Under the pieces are notes generated by a model. That model saw only the letters and a list, made by a program, of their open reading frames with translations. It searched no databases and was not told where the DNA came from. This document shows positions 7,982-16,834 of a stretch of DNA of 64,000 nucleotides, in pieces (positions within the stretch are counted from its first letter, which is position 1; every line of letters starts with the position of its first letter). Source of the DNA: Pollutimonas thiosulfatoxidans (GTDB lineage Bacteria; Pseudomonadota; Gammaproteobacteria; Burkholderiales; Burkholderiaceae_B); assembly GCF_004022565.1 (NCBI RefSeq), contig NZ_CP022987.1:3348001-3412000 (forward strand). Reading direction: 5' to 3'. Made by a program: the position numbers and the translations under genes.

Positions 7982-9697
7982 TTATTGAGCCGACACAGCG
8001 CCATCAGTTCGACTCAAAAACTTAGCGGCAACATAGCCGAAGGTCATGGCGGGCCCGATAAGAGATCCGCCTCCTGGATATCTGCCGTTAAACACGCTGC
8101 TCATGTCATTGCCAACCGCAAACAGGCCTTCAATAGCTACCCCATCTTCGCGCACTACTTGTGCATTCTCGCTGGTTTTAATGCCAGCAAAGTTTCCTAT
8201 GTCTCCGGCGTACATCCATACGGCGTAAAAAGGCGCTTGTTCCAATGGGGCGACGTTGGGATTAGGGGCCGTTAGATCACCTAAAAAGTGTCCATACGCG
8301 CTTTTACCTTTGCCAAATGCCGGGTCCAGGCCATCACGCGCGGAAATATTGTATGTGCTAACAGTATTCGCGAGGACGTCCGGGTCAATATGGGCTTTCG
8401 TAGCCAACTCGGTGACGGTGCTTGCTGTTATTAAATATCCGCTAGCCTCAAGTTTCTTCGTGGAGAGAAACGGCTTTGCGTAGCCCAACCCGTACTTACT
8501 GAACGCTTTGTGATCGCAAATCAAATACGCACCGGCTGGGCGTCCCGCCTCCGGCATAGAGATGAGCTTCTCAACAAAATCATGGTAAGAGAGACTTTCG
8601 TCGGCAAAACGCTCGCCGTTCCGCAACACAGCGATCATTCCAGGCTTGCCTTGGTTGACCGAATGAAGGAATGGTCCCCATGTACCGTCAGGCCTAGGAA
8701 CCTTCGAGATGGGCATCCAAGCGCCCGCGTTTGTAACCCCAGTGTCAACATGTCCGCCAGCGCTCTCGGCGAGTCGTGCGCCGTCACCTTCATTTCCAGG
8801 TGTCGTAAGTGACAGGTGCTCACCTGACCGGGCCGGGTGTTTATATATGGCACTGCGTCGGTTCACGTCATGACTGAAGCCCCCACTTGCCAAAACCACC
8901 CCTTTCTTAGCTCGGACATGGATCGGTTGCCCATTCTTTACTACCACGGCTCCAGCTACTCGCCCGCCTTCCATCAATAGCTCGGTGGCCGGGGATGAAG
9001 TCCAAAGTGATCCACCTTTATCGAATAGCGCTCGCGCGAGTCTTGCGATAAGGGCATTGCCATTTACCAGGTGTTGACCGCGACCAAATCGAAGGAGATC
9101 CAAGCCATACTTGGCCAACAAGGTGATAACACGGACTGTAGAGCGAACGGATCGGCCAAATCGATAAAAATGGCTTAGATCAGAACCTGAACTGATGCCC
9201 ATGCCAAAGAGCGACAACTCTCTCGGCAAGGGCCGAAGTCTGGGCAACTCGTCACCAAGAATACTTGCGCTGGTTGGCTTCACATGCAGCGAGCGCCCGC
9301 CTTGAGAGCTCCCCGGTAGGTCAGGATGATAATCGGGCATTTGAGTGGCGACCATGAACTCCACGCCAACCTTATTGACGAAGAAATCGACCATCTCGGG
9401 GCCTGACTTCAAATACTGACTCAAAAGCGCGGAGCCATACGAATCACCCAGCTCATTCCTTAAATACGTCCGGATGCTGTTGGCATCGTCCTTGATACCT
9501 TCTTTTTCCGCTAGCCGATTACCAGGTATCCAGATGTACCCTCCCGACCTCGAAGTCGTACCTCCGAAGCAAACGTCTTTTTCGACCATCAGAACGCTCA
9601 GCCCCTCGTCGAGGGCCGTTATCGCAGCGGAGAACCCTCCTGCGCCGGAGCCGATGACGAGTACGTCGTACTCAGCTTGATTGTTAATCTTGTGCAT
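7982..9697 (-). CDS. FAD-dependent oxidoreductase, KstD/fumarate-reductase-flavoprotein family (copy A)
   Basis: This 571-residue flavoprotein has an N-terminal Rossmann motif (VLVIGSGAGGFSAAITALDEG) and the C-terminal signature YPGGGSLIGPAMTFGY. That signature matches the active-site Tyr-x-x-x-Gly of 3-ketosteroid delta-1-dehydrogenases. The middle segment carries the GGTTSRSGGYIWIPGN region of the same superfamily. It probably removes or adds a pair of hydrogens at a ring or alpha,beta bond; steroid specificity is not established. It follows livF closely, has an AGGGG ribosome-binding site, and shares the operon with a second paralogue at 16835-18580. Confidence 0.88.
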   Translation of the reverse strand: MHKINNQAEYDVLVIGSGAGGFSAAITALDEGLSVLMVEKDVCFGGTTSRSGGYIWIPGNRLAEKEGIKDDANSIRTYLRNELGDSYGSALLSQYLKSGPEMVDFFVNKVGVEFMVATQMPDYHPDLPGSSQGGRSLHVKPTSASILGDELPRLRPLPRELSLFGMGISSGSDLSHFYRFGRSVRSTVRVITLLAKYGLDLLRFGRGQHLVNGNALIARLARALFDKGGSLWTSSPATELLMEGGRVAGAVVVKNGQPIHVRAKKGVVLASGGFSHDVNRRSAIYKHPARSGEHLSLTTPGNEGDGARLAESAGGHVDTGVTNAGAWMPISKVPRPDGTWGPFLHSVNQGKPGMIAVLRNGERFADESLSYHDFVEKLISMPEAGRPAGAYLICDHKAFSKYGLGYAKPFLSTKKLEASGYLITASTVTELATKAHIDPDVLANTVSTYNISARDGLDPAFGKGKSAYGHFLGDLTAPNPNVAPLEQAPFYAVWMYAGDIGNFAGIKTSENAQVVREDGVAIEGLFAVGNDMSSVFNGRYPGGGSLIGPAMTFGYVAAKFLSRTDGAVSAQ

Positions 9698-9721
9698 TTG
9701 CTACCCCTGCGGACTTTACTA

Positions 9722-10432
9722 TCATGCGACCTCCAACCAGTTCCGCCGGACTTCTGCGTCGGAACGTAGCTCTTCGGGGCTGCCATTAAAAACGATGATC
9801 CCTCGCCCCATGACCAAGCAACGTTGGGCGATGCGAAGTGCGATTGTCATCTTTTGCTCCACTAGGACAATTGCTACACCTCTTTTGTGAATATCGAGCA
9901 AAACGCTAACTAGATGCTCGACGATTTGGGGAGCCAATCCTTCCGTGGGTTCGTCAACTAATATGGCTTTCGGATTTCCGAGCAATGAGCGGCAAAGCGT
10001 CAGCATCTGTTGCTCTCCGCCCGATAGATTCCCGGCTTTCGCGCCACGTCGTTCATGAAGGCGGGGAAAATAACCGTACATCTCATCGATCGTCCACCGG
10101 GGGGTCCCGGCTTTGGGTTTTCCGATGCCGATGACGAGATTCTCTTCGACTGTGAGGTTATCGAATATTAGGCGTTCTTCGGGCACAAAGCCCAAACCGG
10201 CTCTCACAATCTCATGGGATGGTAGGCCAACAAGTTCGCGGCCGGCCAGCTTGATTGAGCCTTGTGACGGTTTGACTAATCCGACGATTGCTTTGAGCAT
10301 CGTCGAACGGCCGGAGCCATTGCGGCCAAGGACGCTTATGATCTCGCCTTCGTCCAACGTCAGGTCAACTCCGGTCAGAACGTGACTCTTCCCATAGTGC
10401 GCATTCAATCCTGTGACTTCAAGCAAGCTCAT
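9722..10432 (-). CDS. Branched-chain-type ABC transporter ATP-binding protein, LivF-like
   Basis: This 236-residue cytoplasmic ATPase of a HAAT-family importer has Walker A GRNGSGRST (Arg where Lys is normal before Ser/Thr), signature LSGGEQQML, Walker B AILVDEPTEGL and the switch His replaced by Gln in VLVEQKM. LivF proteins normally have VEQ at this place, so that is typical, but the Walker A Arg is unusual and may reduce ATPase activity. It overlaps livG by ATGA. It works with LivG, LivM, LivH and the receptor encoded upstream. Confidence 0.93.
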   Translation of the reverse strand: MSLLEVTGLNAHYGKSHVLTGVDLTLDEGEIISVLGRNGSGRSTMLKAIVGLVKPSQGSIKLAGRELVGLPSHEIVRAGLGFVPEERLIFDNLTVEENLVIGIGKPKAGTPRWTIDEMYGYFPRLHERRGAKAGNLSGGEQQMLTLCRSLLGNPKAILVDEPTEGLAPQIVEHLVSVLLDIHKRGVAIVLVEQKMTIALRIAQRCLVMGRGIIVFNGSPEELRSDAEVRRNWLEVA

Positions 10433-11175
10433 GATGACGCCTCACCTAAATATGCCTCTTGAACGCGCTTATTCTGCCGGATCGCCTCGGGCTCACCTGT
10501 TGCGATGATTTCGCCATAAACCTGGACGGAAATCCTGTCGGCCAATGAAAAGACGACATCCATGTCGTGTTCGATGAGGAGGAGTGTTTTACCCTCGGTA
10601 ACCCGACGGACAAGGTCCACGATGTACATCGACTCTTCCCGCGACATCCCGGCCGTGGGCTCATCCAATAAAATCACGTCACCGCCCGAGGCGAGGGCCA
10701 TCGCGATCTCCAATGCCCTTTGCTCGGAGTAAGTCAGATCGCCTGCGAGATTATCTCGAACCGATTCCAGCCGGATTTGTTCAATCAACGCGTCCGTGTC
10801 GCTGATTATGTCCGCTTGGCGGCTGGCCAGTTTGAGACTAAAGCGCTTATGGTGCTTAGCCATAACGCCGATTCTGAGGTTTTCAAACACAGTCATTTTG
10901 GGGAAAATAGTGGTGATCTGAAATGATCGCGATAACCCCAGTCGACTAATCCGATGAGAGGCCAAGCTCGTAATCTCTTGGCCTTTCAGCCAGATGCTTC
11001 CTGAAGACGATGGCAGCAGCCCAGATATCAGGTGAAATAGTGTCGATTTCCCGGCGCCGTTTGGCCCGAGGATGGCGTGCCGCTCACCTTGTTGAACTTC
11101 TAATGTCAGTCCGCGAATGATCTCAAGTGAGCCGAAGCTCTTCCGAAGGTCAACCGTCTTAAGCACAGTGGTCAT
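10429..11175 (-). CDS. Branched-chain-type ABC transporter ATP-binding protein, LivG-like
   Basis: This 248-residue ATPase has Walker A GPNGAGKST, a LivG-type Q-loop region ending SRSFQIT, signature-like LTYSEQRALEIAMAL (Tyr-Ser-Glu instead of Ser-Gly-Gly, as in many LivG proteins), Walker B VILLDEPTAGMSREE and switch IEHDMDVV. It pairs with LivF. Both ends overlap neighbours by four bases (ATGA), so translation of the livHMGF set is coupled. Confidence 0.94.
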   Translation of the reverse strand: MTTVLKTVDLRKSFGSLEIIRGLTLEVQQGERHAILGPNGAGKSTLFHLISGLLPSSSGSIWLKGQEITSLASHRISRLGLSRSFQITTIFPKMTVFENLRIGVMAKHHKRFSLKLASRQADIISDTDALIEQIRLESVRDNLAGDLTYSEQRALEIAMALASGGDVILLDEPTAGMSREESMYIVDLVRRVTEGKTLLLIEHDMDVVFSLADRISVQVYGEIIATGEPEAIRQNKRVQEAYLGEASS

Positions 11176-12425
11176 ACGGAGCCTCCCTGGGGCGACATCG
11201 TTAAGCCAGGCGTTCGGCGATGCCTGGATATTCGAACTATCAATGAAACTGAAAGAATCACGATGGCGGAGGGCACCGCCCAGACAATCAGCTCACTAGG
11301 GGTCCAAGCTCGCCCGAAGAGCTCGACGTCGTGCCATATGCCCGTGCTATCCAAGAGCCTTTGGTAGTCGCGAGATAAAATGGTGTTTATCAGTTCGCAC
11401 AAGAAAACCGTTGCCGCCGTGATAGCCAGCATCGGTGCCAGCATAAGCGTGCGTTTTATATTGCGATCACGAAGACGCTCGGTTCCATCGGTTTGCTTCA
11501 CTAAGCCGGATATGCCGTAAGGGGCATACATCATGATAAGCACGAATATGATGCCCTGATAGAGCAACCAGAGGCGAGTCATATCGGACACAACGTGCCC
11601 GAAAAACGTCATTGCTGCTCCACCGATTGCTGGCCCGAGAAATGTTCCGATCCCCCCGATGTAGGTATACAGAACAGCGCTAGCTGAGAACGTAAAACTG
11701 AAGAGTTCGTAGCTGGCCGACTCGTTTGCCATCGCTAACAGCCCGCCGGCGACCCCAGTAAACATACTAGAGATGGAGAAGATCAGAATTTTCGTCGCAT
11801 GTACGTTATATCCGAGGAATGCGAGCCGCCGCTCGTTTTCGCGCAGAGCCACGGTTACCCTGCCGCTAAGAGTTTGCGTGTACAGATACATGATGGCAGC
11901 GCACAACGCAACCCAAACCAGGATCAGGTAGTACACCTCAATTTCTTGACCAAAGCTGATTCCAGCCCACGGCATGCGCATGGAGGACACCCCTGTTTCC
12001 CCACCAAAAACAGTTTGCAGGTTGGGGGCCACAGTATGAAACAGTTCTGCTATCGCAAGCGTAACCATCGAAAAGTAGACGCCGCTTCGCTGGGTGGCAA
12101 AGAAACCCGCGACGACGCCAGTCGCTAGTCCAGCCAATGCCCCAAAAATTGGCAGGAAGGGTGTAGAGACTGCAAGGTTTCCATCAGCCACTGCATTCAT
12201 GGCATGAAGCGTTGCGAACGCTCCGATTGCGAAATATGCGGAATGCCCAAAAGACAGCATTCCACCCTGCGCCAACAGGAGACTGAACGCAAGGACGAAG
12301 AGGGCGGAAATTAGTACGTTGGATAAGCCACTGATGGCATATGAAGGGAGGAATAAGGGAACAATCATCAGTACCGCCAAAATGAGCGAGTACATTGGCA
12401 CGTTTCTTTTGAACTTCATCTTCAA
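11172..12425 (-). CDS. Branched-chain-type ABC transporter permease, LivM-like with extended C-terminus
   Basis: This 417-residue inner-membrane permease has the LivM core over about residues 1-310: LLAQGGMLSFGHSAYFAIGAF, GVYFSMVTLAIAELF, VALRENERRLAFLGYNV and AVLYTYIGGIGTFLGPAIGGA. After the usual end (YAPYGISGLVKQTDG) there are about 100 more residues with two further hydrophobic stretches (near 335-355 and 380-405). Most LivM proteins stop near 320-360 residues. The extension may shape coupling or simply be a lineage variant. Confidence 0.9.
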   Translation of the reverse strand: MKMKFKRNVPMYSLILAVLMIVPLFLPSYAISGLSNVLISALFVLAFSLLLAQGGMLSFGHSAYFAIGAFATLHAMNAVADGNLAVSTPFLPIFGALAGLATGVVAGFFATQRSGVYFSMVTLAIAELFHTVAPNLQTVFGGETGVSSMRMPWAGISFGQEIEVYYLILVWVALCAAIMYLYTQTLSGRVTVALRENERRLAFLGYNVHATKILIFSISSMFTGVAGGLLAMANESASYELFSFTFSASAVLYTYIGGIGTFLGPAIGGAAMTFFGHVVSDMTRLWLLYQGIIFVLIMMYAPYGISGLVKQTDGTERLRDRNIKRTLMLAPMLAITAATVFLCELINTILSRDYQRLLDSTGIWHDVELFGRAWTPSELIVWAVPSAIVILSVSLIVRISRHRRTPGLTMSPQGGSV

Positions 12426-13363
12426 TTCCTCTCGCCCATTAGACCTGCGGGACGGACCAGAAGCACAACGAGCATAAGCAATACAGGCATTGCAGCTGAG
12501 AACGTAGAGAGTTCCAGATTCATTAGCCCGCCCATTGCCATAGCCGTTTCATTCAGCCCAAATATCCCTGCAACGTCAGCCAACGAGAACTGCAACCCGA
12601 CGGAGAACGATGTGATCATCCCGATCAGCAGTGACGCGATCAGGGCACCTCCTAAAGAGCCTAGGCCACCCACAACCACAACGACGAACACGATGAGCCC
12701 CATTTCTAAGGCCATGTTAGGGTTTGTAGTTAGCAGTGCCCCGCCGACGGCGCCGGCAAGGCCAGCCATCCAAGCGCCTAAGCCAAATACGCTCATAAAA
12801 ACAGCGGGGACATTGTGGCCCAGTGCCGCAACCATGTCCGGTCGACGTACCGCGGCGCGAACAATAATTCCGACTCGGGTATAACGCAGGACAAGAAATA
12901 AAATTACAAAGAGAAGGAATGCGGTCAAGCCTACGAACAATCGGTAGGCAGGGAAGTCGGTTCCAAATAAACTGAACGCGGTGAAGGCGAGCTCTGACGG
13001 CGGACGGTAAGCTACCGGTGCATTGCCGTAGAACATTTTCACGACTTCTTGAAGTAGAAAGAAAAGCCCAAAAGTCAACAGTAGTTCATGGGCATGCCCA
13101 TGGCGGTGCACCCGGCGCAACATGAAGTGCTCTACGAAAATTCCAAGAGCCGCGACCAGCAAGGGAGCAACGACCAGCGCCCAGAAGAAACCTATAAAGC
13201 CACTTAACGTATACGCCAAGTACGCTCCGAGCATATAGAACGAGACGTGCGCAAAGTTAAGTACACCCATCATTCCAAAAATTAGCGTCAATCCGGCGGA
13301 GACGACAAACAGCAACAAGCCGTAAACCAGTCCGTTTAACGCGGAGGTAATAATGAATTCCAT
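12422..13363 (-). CDS. Branched-chain-type ABC transporter permease, LivH-like
   Basis: This 313-residue permease subunit has about eight hydrophobic helices. It begins MEFIITSALNGLVYGLLLFVVSAGLTLIFGMMGVLNFAH, the classical LivH N-terminus, and has VVVVGGLGSLGGALIASLLIG near the end. I chose the ATG at 13363, preceded by AAGGATC, over an upstream ATG at 13396 that adds 11 unrelated residues. Its end overlaps livM by ATGA. Confidence 0.93.
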   Translation of the reverse strand: MEFIITSALNGLVYGLLLFVVSAGLTLIFGMMGVLNFAHVSFYMLGAYLAYTLSGFIGFFWALVVAPLLVAALGIFVEHFMLRRVHRHGHAHELLLTFGLFFLLQEVVKMFYGNAPVAYRPPSELAFTAFSLFGTDFPAYRLFVGLTAFLLFVILFLVLRYTRVGIIVRAAVRRPDMVAALGHNVPAVFMSVFGLGAWMAGLAGAVGGALLTTNPNMALEMGLIVFVVVVVGGLGSLGGALIASLLIGMITSFSVGLQFSLADVAGIFGLNETAMAMGGLMNLELSTFSAAMPVLLMLVVLLVRPAGLMGERN

Positions 13364-13408
13364 CGATGATCCTTGAGCCAGGGAACAAAACGGCAAGGGC
13401 CACGTCTT

Positions 13409-13442
13409 GGGGTATACGCTGGTCAGTTAGGTTGCGTACCCC
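13409..13442 (-). other. Intercistronic stem-loop between receptor and livH genes
   Basis: GGGGTA-CGC on the minus strand pairs with GCG-TA-TACCCC around a ~14-nt loop (one two-base bulge), in the gap between the receptor stop and the livH start. There is no T-run, so it more likely protects the receptor mRNA or causes partial attenuation than stops transcription completely. Confidence 0.45.
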
Positions 13443-13469
13443 TTTGCCATGCCCCTGCCGGTGGCCGGT

Positions 13470-14714
13470 TTAACTCGGACGCTGCATTTTGCATTGCTGA
13501 GATGGCGGAGCTGCTGCGTCTTCCGCAGATACCACCTTTATCAGCTTGAAGCCCATATCTGTTCCGTCCACGTGGAACTTTGCGTCCTTACTCACCGTGC
13601 TGACTGTAATTGGCAAAAGCGCTTGATGATCTTCCGAACGGATCGACATCTCGCCGAGCGGAGACTTCCAGGTCGTCGTTTCAAGTGCTTGTACCAACTT
13701 CAGCATGGGAAAATCTTCTTTGCCATCGTAGTCAGCTTGCTGAAGCGCTGCGTTCAACAATGAAATAGCGAATGCACTCGTCGGCTCTTCCGACGTCGGA
13801 TAGTGACCGATTTTCTTTTTGAAATCCTCGATAAACGCAGTGCCTTGTTCGCCTCCGGCCTCAATGTTGTAAGGTTTCACGAGATAAGCACCCAAGGCGG
13901 CGGGGCCCGCGTTGCTAAGGGTTCCAGTGGTATCGAGCGACGTATTGCCAATGCGAGCGTCGAGGCCGGCCGCACCGACAGCCCGCAATAGCAGTATGAC
14001 GTCGTTCGCCCAGTTCCCAGTCAGGATGGTTTCTGCGCCTGATGCCTTGATCCGAGCCACATAGGGTGAGAAGTCCTGAATTTTATTTGTGTCATGCAGC
14101 ACGGATCCGACTATTTCTCCCCCCCATTTTTCTACTGCCTGTGCCTGTGCCTTCTGCATGTCATGACCGTATGAATAGTTCTGATTGATCGAGAAGATCT
14201 TGTCGCTTAGAACACCTTCCTCTTTCATGACTTTGACGAGAGCCCCCATACGAATGTACGGATTCGTGCCAAGCCGGAATGACCAGTAATGGCATTTCTC
14301 TCCGGTGAGTTCGGCCGCTTCAGATCCCACGTTGTAGTAGATGACCTCTTTTCCCGGATTCCTGATATTGAACTTACGAATCTCTTCGCTCAATTGGGCG
14401 GCAACGACTGAAGAGGCTGCCGAAGATACAACGCGTGCGCCTTGAGCAATGGCACTCTTAAGCCGGTCCGACACGACGGTCGGCCCGCCGTTGCTATCGA
14501 GCTCGATGAGTTCAAGGATTGGCCCTTTCGTTCCCGCGTCTTCGTTGGCCTTCTCAATACCATATCGCACCCCCTCAACAAATGGGATGCCGGTCTGAGC
14601 CATGGGGCCAGTAAAGTTTTCGATCATTGCGATCTTTAAGGGTGCGGCGACACTTACGCTAGCGGCTAGGCCAATACTTACTGCAGCAGCGTTTAGCAAA
14701 AATTTCTTGGGCAT
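13470..14714 (-). CDS. ABC transporter substrate-binding protein, LivK/HAAT family
   Basis: This periplasmic receptor of about 414 residues has a Sec signal peptide (MPKKFLLNAAAVSIGLAASVSVAA) followed by PLKIAMIENFTGPMAQTG, the start of the type I periplasmic-binding fold. Later parts (YSYGHDMQKAQAQAVEKWGGEIV, ILTGNWANDVILLLRAVGAAG) match peripheral receptors that accept aromatic or organic-acid ligands as well as leucine-type amino acids. Start 14714 is preceded by GGAGAGGAG. A stem-loop separates it from livH. It sits downstream of the DUF2783/monooxygenase pair, so the imported compound is probably the substrate of those enzymes. Confidence 0.93.
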   Translation of the reverse strand: MPKKFLLNAAAVSIGLAASVSVAAPLKIAMIENFTGPMAQTGIPFVEGVRYGIEKANEDAGTKGPILELIELDSNGGPTVVSDRLKSAIAQGARVVSSAASSVVAAQLSEEIRKFNIRNPGKEVIYYNVGSEAAELTGEKCHYWSFRLGTNPYIRMGALVKVMKEEGVLSDKIFSINQNYSYGHDMQKAQAQAVEKWGGEIVGSVLHDTNKIQDFSPYVARIKASGAETILTGNWANDVILLLRAVGAAGLDARIGNTSLDTTGTLSNAGPAALGAYLVKPYNIEAGGEQGTAFIEDFKKKIGHYPTSEEPTSAFAISLLNAALQQADYDGKEDFPMLKLVQALETTTWKSPLGEMSIRSEDHQALLPITVSTVSKDAKFHVDGTDMGFKLIKVVSAEDAAAPPSQQCKMQRPS

Positions 14715-14792
14715 GTAACTCCTCTCCATTACTTTTGGTTTGAGACGCATTCACTGGTTTTTGGATATCGAATAATGCGATAAAACTTCTAA

Positions 14793-14813
14793 CTCACACG
14801 TATTTGACGTGAG
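14793..14813. promoter_or_regulatory. Candidate operator/promoter region of the receptor-ABC operon
   Basis: CTCAC and GTGAG form an inverted repeat with an 11-base spacer in an AT-rich 173-bp gap between the DUF2783 gene and the receptor gene, about 80 bases before the receptor ATG. IclR-type regulators bind palindromes of about this size. No consensus is available to test it, so this is positional inference. Confidence 0.3.
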
Positions 14814-14887
14814 ATTATCATATAGCAATAAATTTAGGGGCGATCTTTTTCTTTGAACGGGAAAACCCTACTGCTTGCGAGGCCGAC

Positions 14888-15079
14888 TTACCCTGTTGTT
14901 TGGATAGGCTCAATTGCAGCGGCCTCCGCGATCAGCTTGCGCACTTGTTCTAGATCTGTCGTGTTGATAATGAATAGCAAAGCAAGGCGCGCCAAGAACA
15001 GCTCTGCCCGCTCCTTGCCGGCCTCCGTCATGGTGTTACAAAGCTCGGTATAAACGAGATCAAGATCTTCTGGTTTCAT
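14888..15079 (-). CDS. DUF2783 family small protein
   Basis: This 63-residue, mostly helical protein (LDLVYTELCNTMTEAG...ARLALLFIINTTDLEQVRKLIAEAA) resembles DUF2783 proteins, which are typically encoded next to FAD monooxygenases. It overlaps the monooxygenase stop by ATGA, so the two are translationally coupled. It has no cysteine clusters beyond a single Cys and no membrane segment. A role as accessory or stabilising subunit of the monooxygenase is plausible but unproven. Confidence 0.75.
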   Translation of the reverse strand: MKPEDLDLVYTELCNTMTEAGKERAELFLARLALLFIINTTDLEQVRKLIAEAAAIEPIQTTG

Positions 15080-16797
15080 GCTGCAACCTCCAGTTCGCGG
15101 GTGGCAAGAACGGCTTCGACTGCCGCCTCAATCACTGCTGGTTCGAAATTTTTCCAACGACCCAACACATGGCCATCGGGCCGGACGAGATAACATGTGT
15201 TCAAGGCAGCGCCATACATTTGAAATAAGCGGCCACTTTCATCCCATGCGTCCACTGAGGCATCTTTGGCTGCAGTGGCAGCGAGCGTCAATACGCGAAA
15301 CGGCACGCCTCTGGTATCCATAGCACTTTGCAATTTGAGCGTATCTGCCGACCCACCTCTGCCGTCCGTGAAAAGCATTACCGTAAATACTGGTGCTATC
15401 AGATCGGTCAAGTGTGCTTGGGATGCCTCATCATCGTCTTGAATGGTTACGGGGCTTTCTACCAGCACAGCACCAGGGACCGGTCCATTGCTGAACCACT
15501 CTTTATCAACATCTGGATGGTTCAGGGGAGAATTCAAATACGTTATCGTCGCAGTCTGGCGAGGATTTATCAGCGGGCGAACCTCAGAATGGTTTAGCGC
15601 AAGTGTTAAGACCGCCGTACGCATTAGCTCGAAAGCGAACGTTGGCGGTGCCATAAATTCGGTGCTTTTCGTACCGTAGCTCAGGTTCTCCCGGGTGGCA
15701 TAAACCCGCTCCTCCGAGTACGTATCGAGCAGGTGCTCATCGGCCAGGCCTTTTATGACATAGGCAAGCTTCCAGGCAAGATTATCTGCATCATCGATAC
15801 CCGAATTCGCACCGCGCACACCAAATATAGGCACCAAGTGCGCTGCATCCCCAGCGAACAATACGCGACCGTGCCGATACTTCTCCAGGGAAAGCGCATG
15901 CGCCTTATACATGGTGATCCAGATCGGTGACCATTGACCGGATTGGCCTATCATCTCCAGATGGCTTTGTACGCGCGGTATCACGTTCTCTGGCTTTATT
16001 GCTTCGTCAGGATCCTCGTTCTGGCCGATCTGATAATCAACGCGCCAGACTCCGTCTGGTTGCCGGTGCATCAAAATAGAAGAACCAGGATTAGATGGGG
16101 GGTCGAACCAGGCCAATCGCTCCGTAGGCAAGTCTGTCTCTAGCGCTATATCGACAATGACATAACGTCCTTCATAGCTGGTTCCCTTGAGCTCGAGCCC
16201 TAACTCCTCGCGAACTATGCTTCTGCCGCCATCGGCCGCGACCAGCCAGTCTCCCTCGATCAGGTGCTCGCCCTTGTCAGAGACCAATTTCAATGTCACC
16301 TTATCGTCAAGCGCGTGCACTTCGGTGACGCGAGTCGCCCAGCGGATGTCAATAAGGTCTGACCGACGTTCTGCTTCGTCTAGCAGAAATTGTTCAATGT
16401 AGAACTGCTCGATATTGAGCATTGGGGGAAGTTTCTGGTTGTCGTCATGGGGCATCTTGAAATGCAGCACCTCAGTATTACGGTAGTAGCTACGCCCCCC
16501 GGTCCATGGCAGCCCCTTTTCTGTGAAACCGTGCAAAGCACCCAGGCGCTCCAGGATCTCTTGGCTACGACGCGAGATGCAAATCGCACGACTACCGGAG
16601 CAGACAGAATCGTCTGCCTCGATTAAAACGCAAGGAATGCCATGGTTAGCCAGCCCTAAGGCAACGCAAAGTCCCACAGGACCTCCGCCCACCACAATGA
16701 CCTTTTTGCGCTCTGCTTCTTTGCCGTCAACAAGGACCGGTAACGTTGCCTGATAGGTCTTAGCTTTGAAAGGGTAATCTGCGAACTGATAGCTCAT
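15076..16797 (-). CDS. FAD-dependent aromatic-type monooxygenase (class A, MhpA-like)
   Basis: This single-component flavin monooxygenase of about 573 residues has the dinucleotide motif VVGGGPVGLCVALGLANHG near residue 35, the DG motif WLVAADGGRSIVREEL, and the FAD GD motif VLFAGDAAHLVPIFGVRGANSG. A thioredoxin-like C-terminal domain follows, ending YLVRPDGHVLGRWK. Enzymes of this type hydroxylate phenolic or other ring substrates using NAD(P)H. I chose the ATG at 16797 (MSYQFADYPF); the frame runs to 16842, overlapping the upstream flavoprotein. Neighbours on both sides suggest hydroxylation of a compound also handled by the KstD-like enzymes. Confidence 0.9.
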   Translation of the reverse strand: MSYQFADYPFKAKTYQATLPVLVDGKEAERKKVIVVGGGPVGLCVALGLANHGIPCVLIEADDSVCSGSRAICISRRSQEILERLGALHGFTEKGLPWTGGRSYYRNTEVLHFKMPHDDNQKLPPMLNIEQFYIEQFLLDEAERRSDLIDIRWATRVTEVHALDDKVTLKLVSDKGEHLIEGDWLVAADGGRSIVREELGLELKGTSYEGRYVIVDIALETDLPTERLAWFDPPSNPGSSILMHRQPDGVWRVDYQIGQNEDPDEAIKPENVIPRVQSHLEMIGQSGQWSPIWITMYKAHALSLEKYRHGRVLFAGDAAHLVPIFGVRGANSGIDDADNLAWKLAYVIKGLADEHLLDTYSEERVYATRENLSYGTKSTEFMAPPTFAFELMRTAVLTLALNHSEVRPLINPRQTATITYLNSPLNHPDVDKEWFSNGPVPGAVLVESPVTIQDDDEASQAHLTDLIAPVFTVMLFTDGRGGSADTLKLQSAMDTRGVPFRVLTLAATAAKDASVDAWDESGRLFQMYGAALNTCYLVRPDGHVLGRWKNFEPAVIEAAVEAVLATRELEVAA

Positions 16798-16834
16798 GCC
16801 GGTTGTAATCCTGTAATGCAGTAATCGTGAAGGT

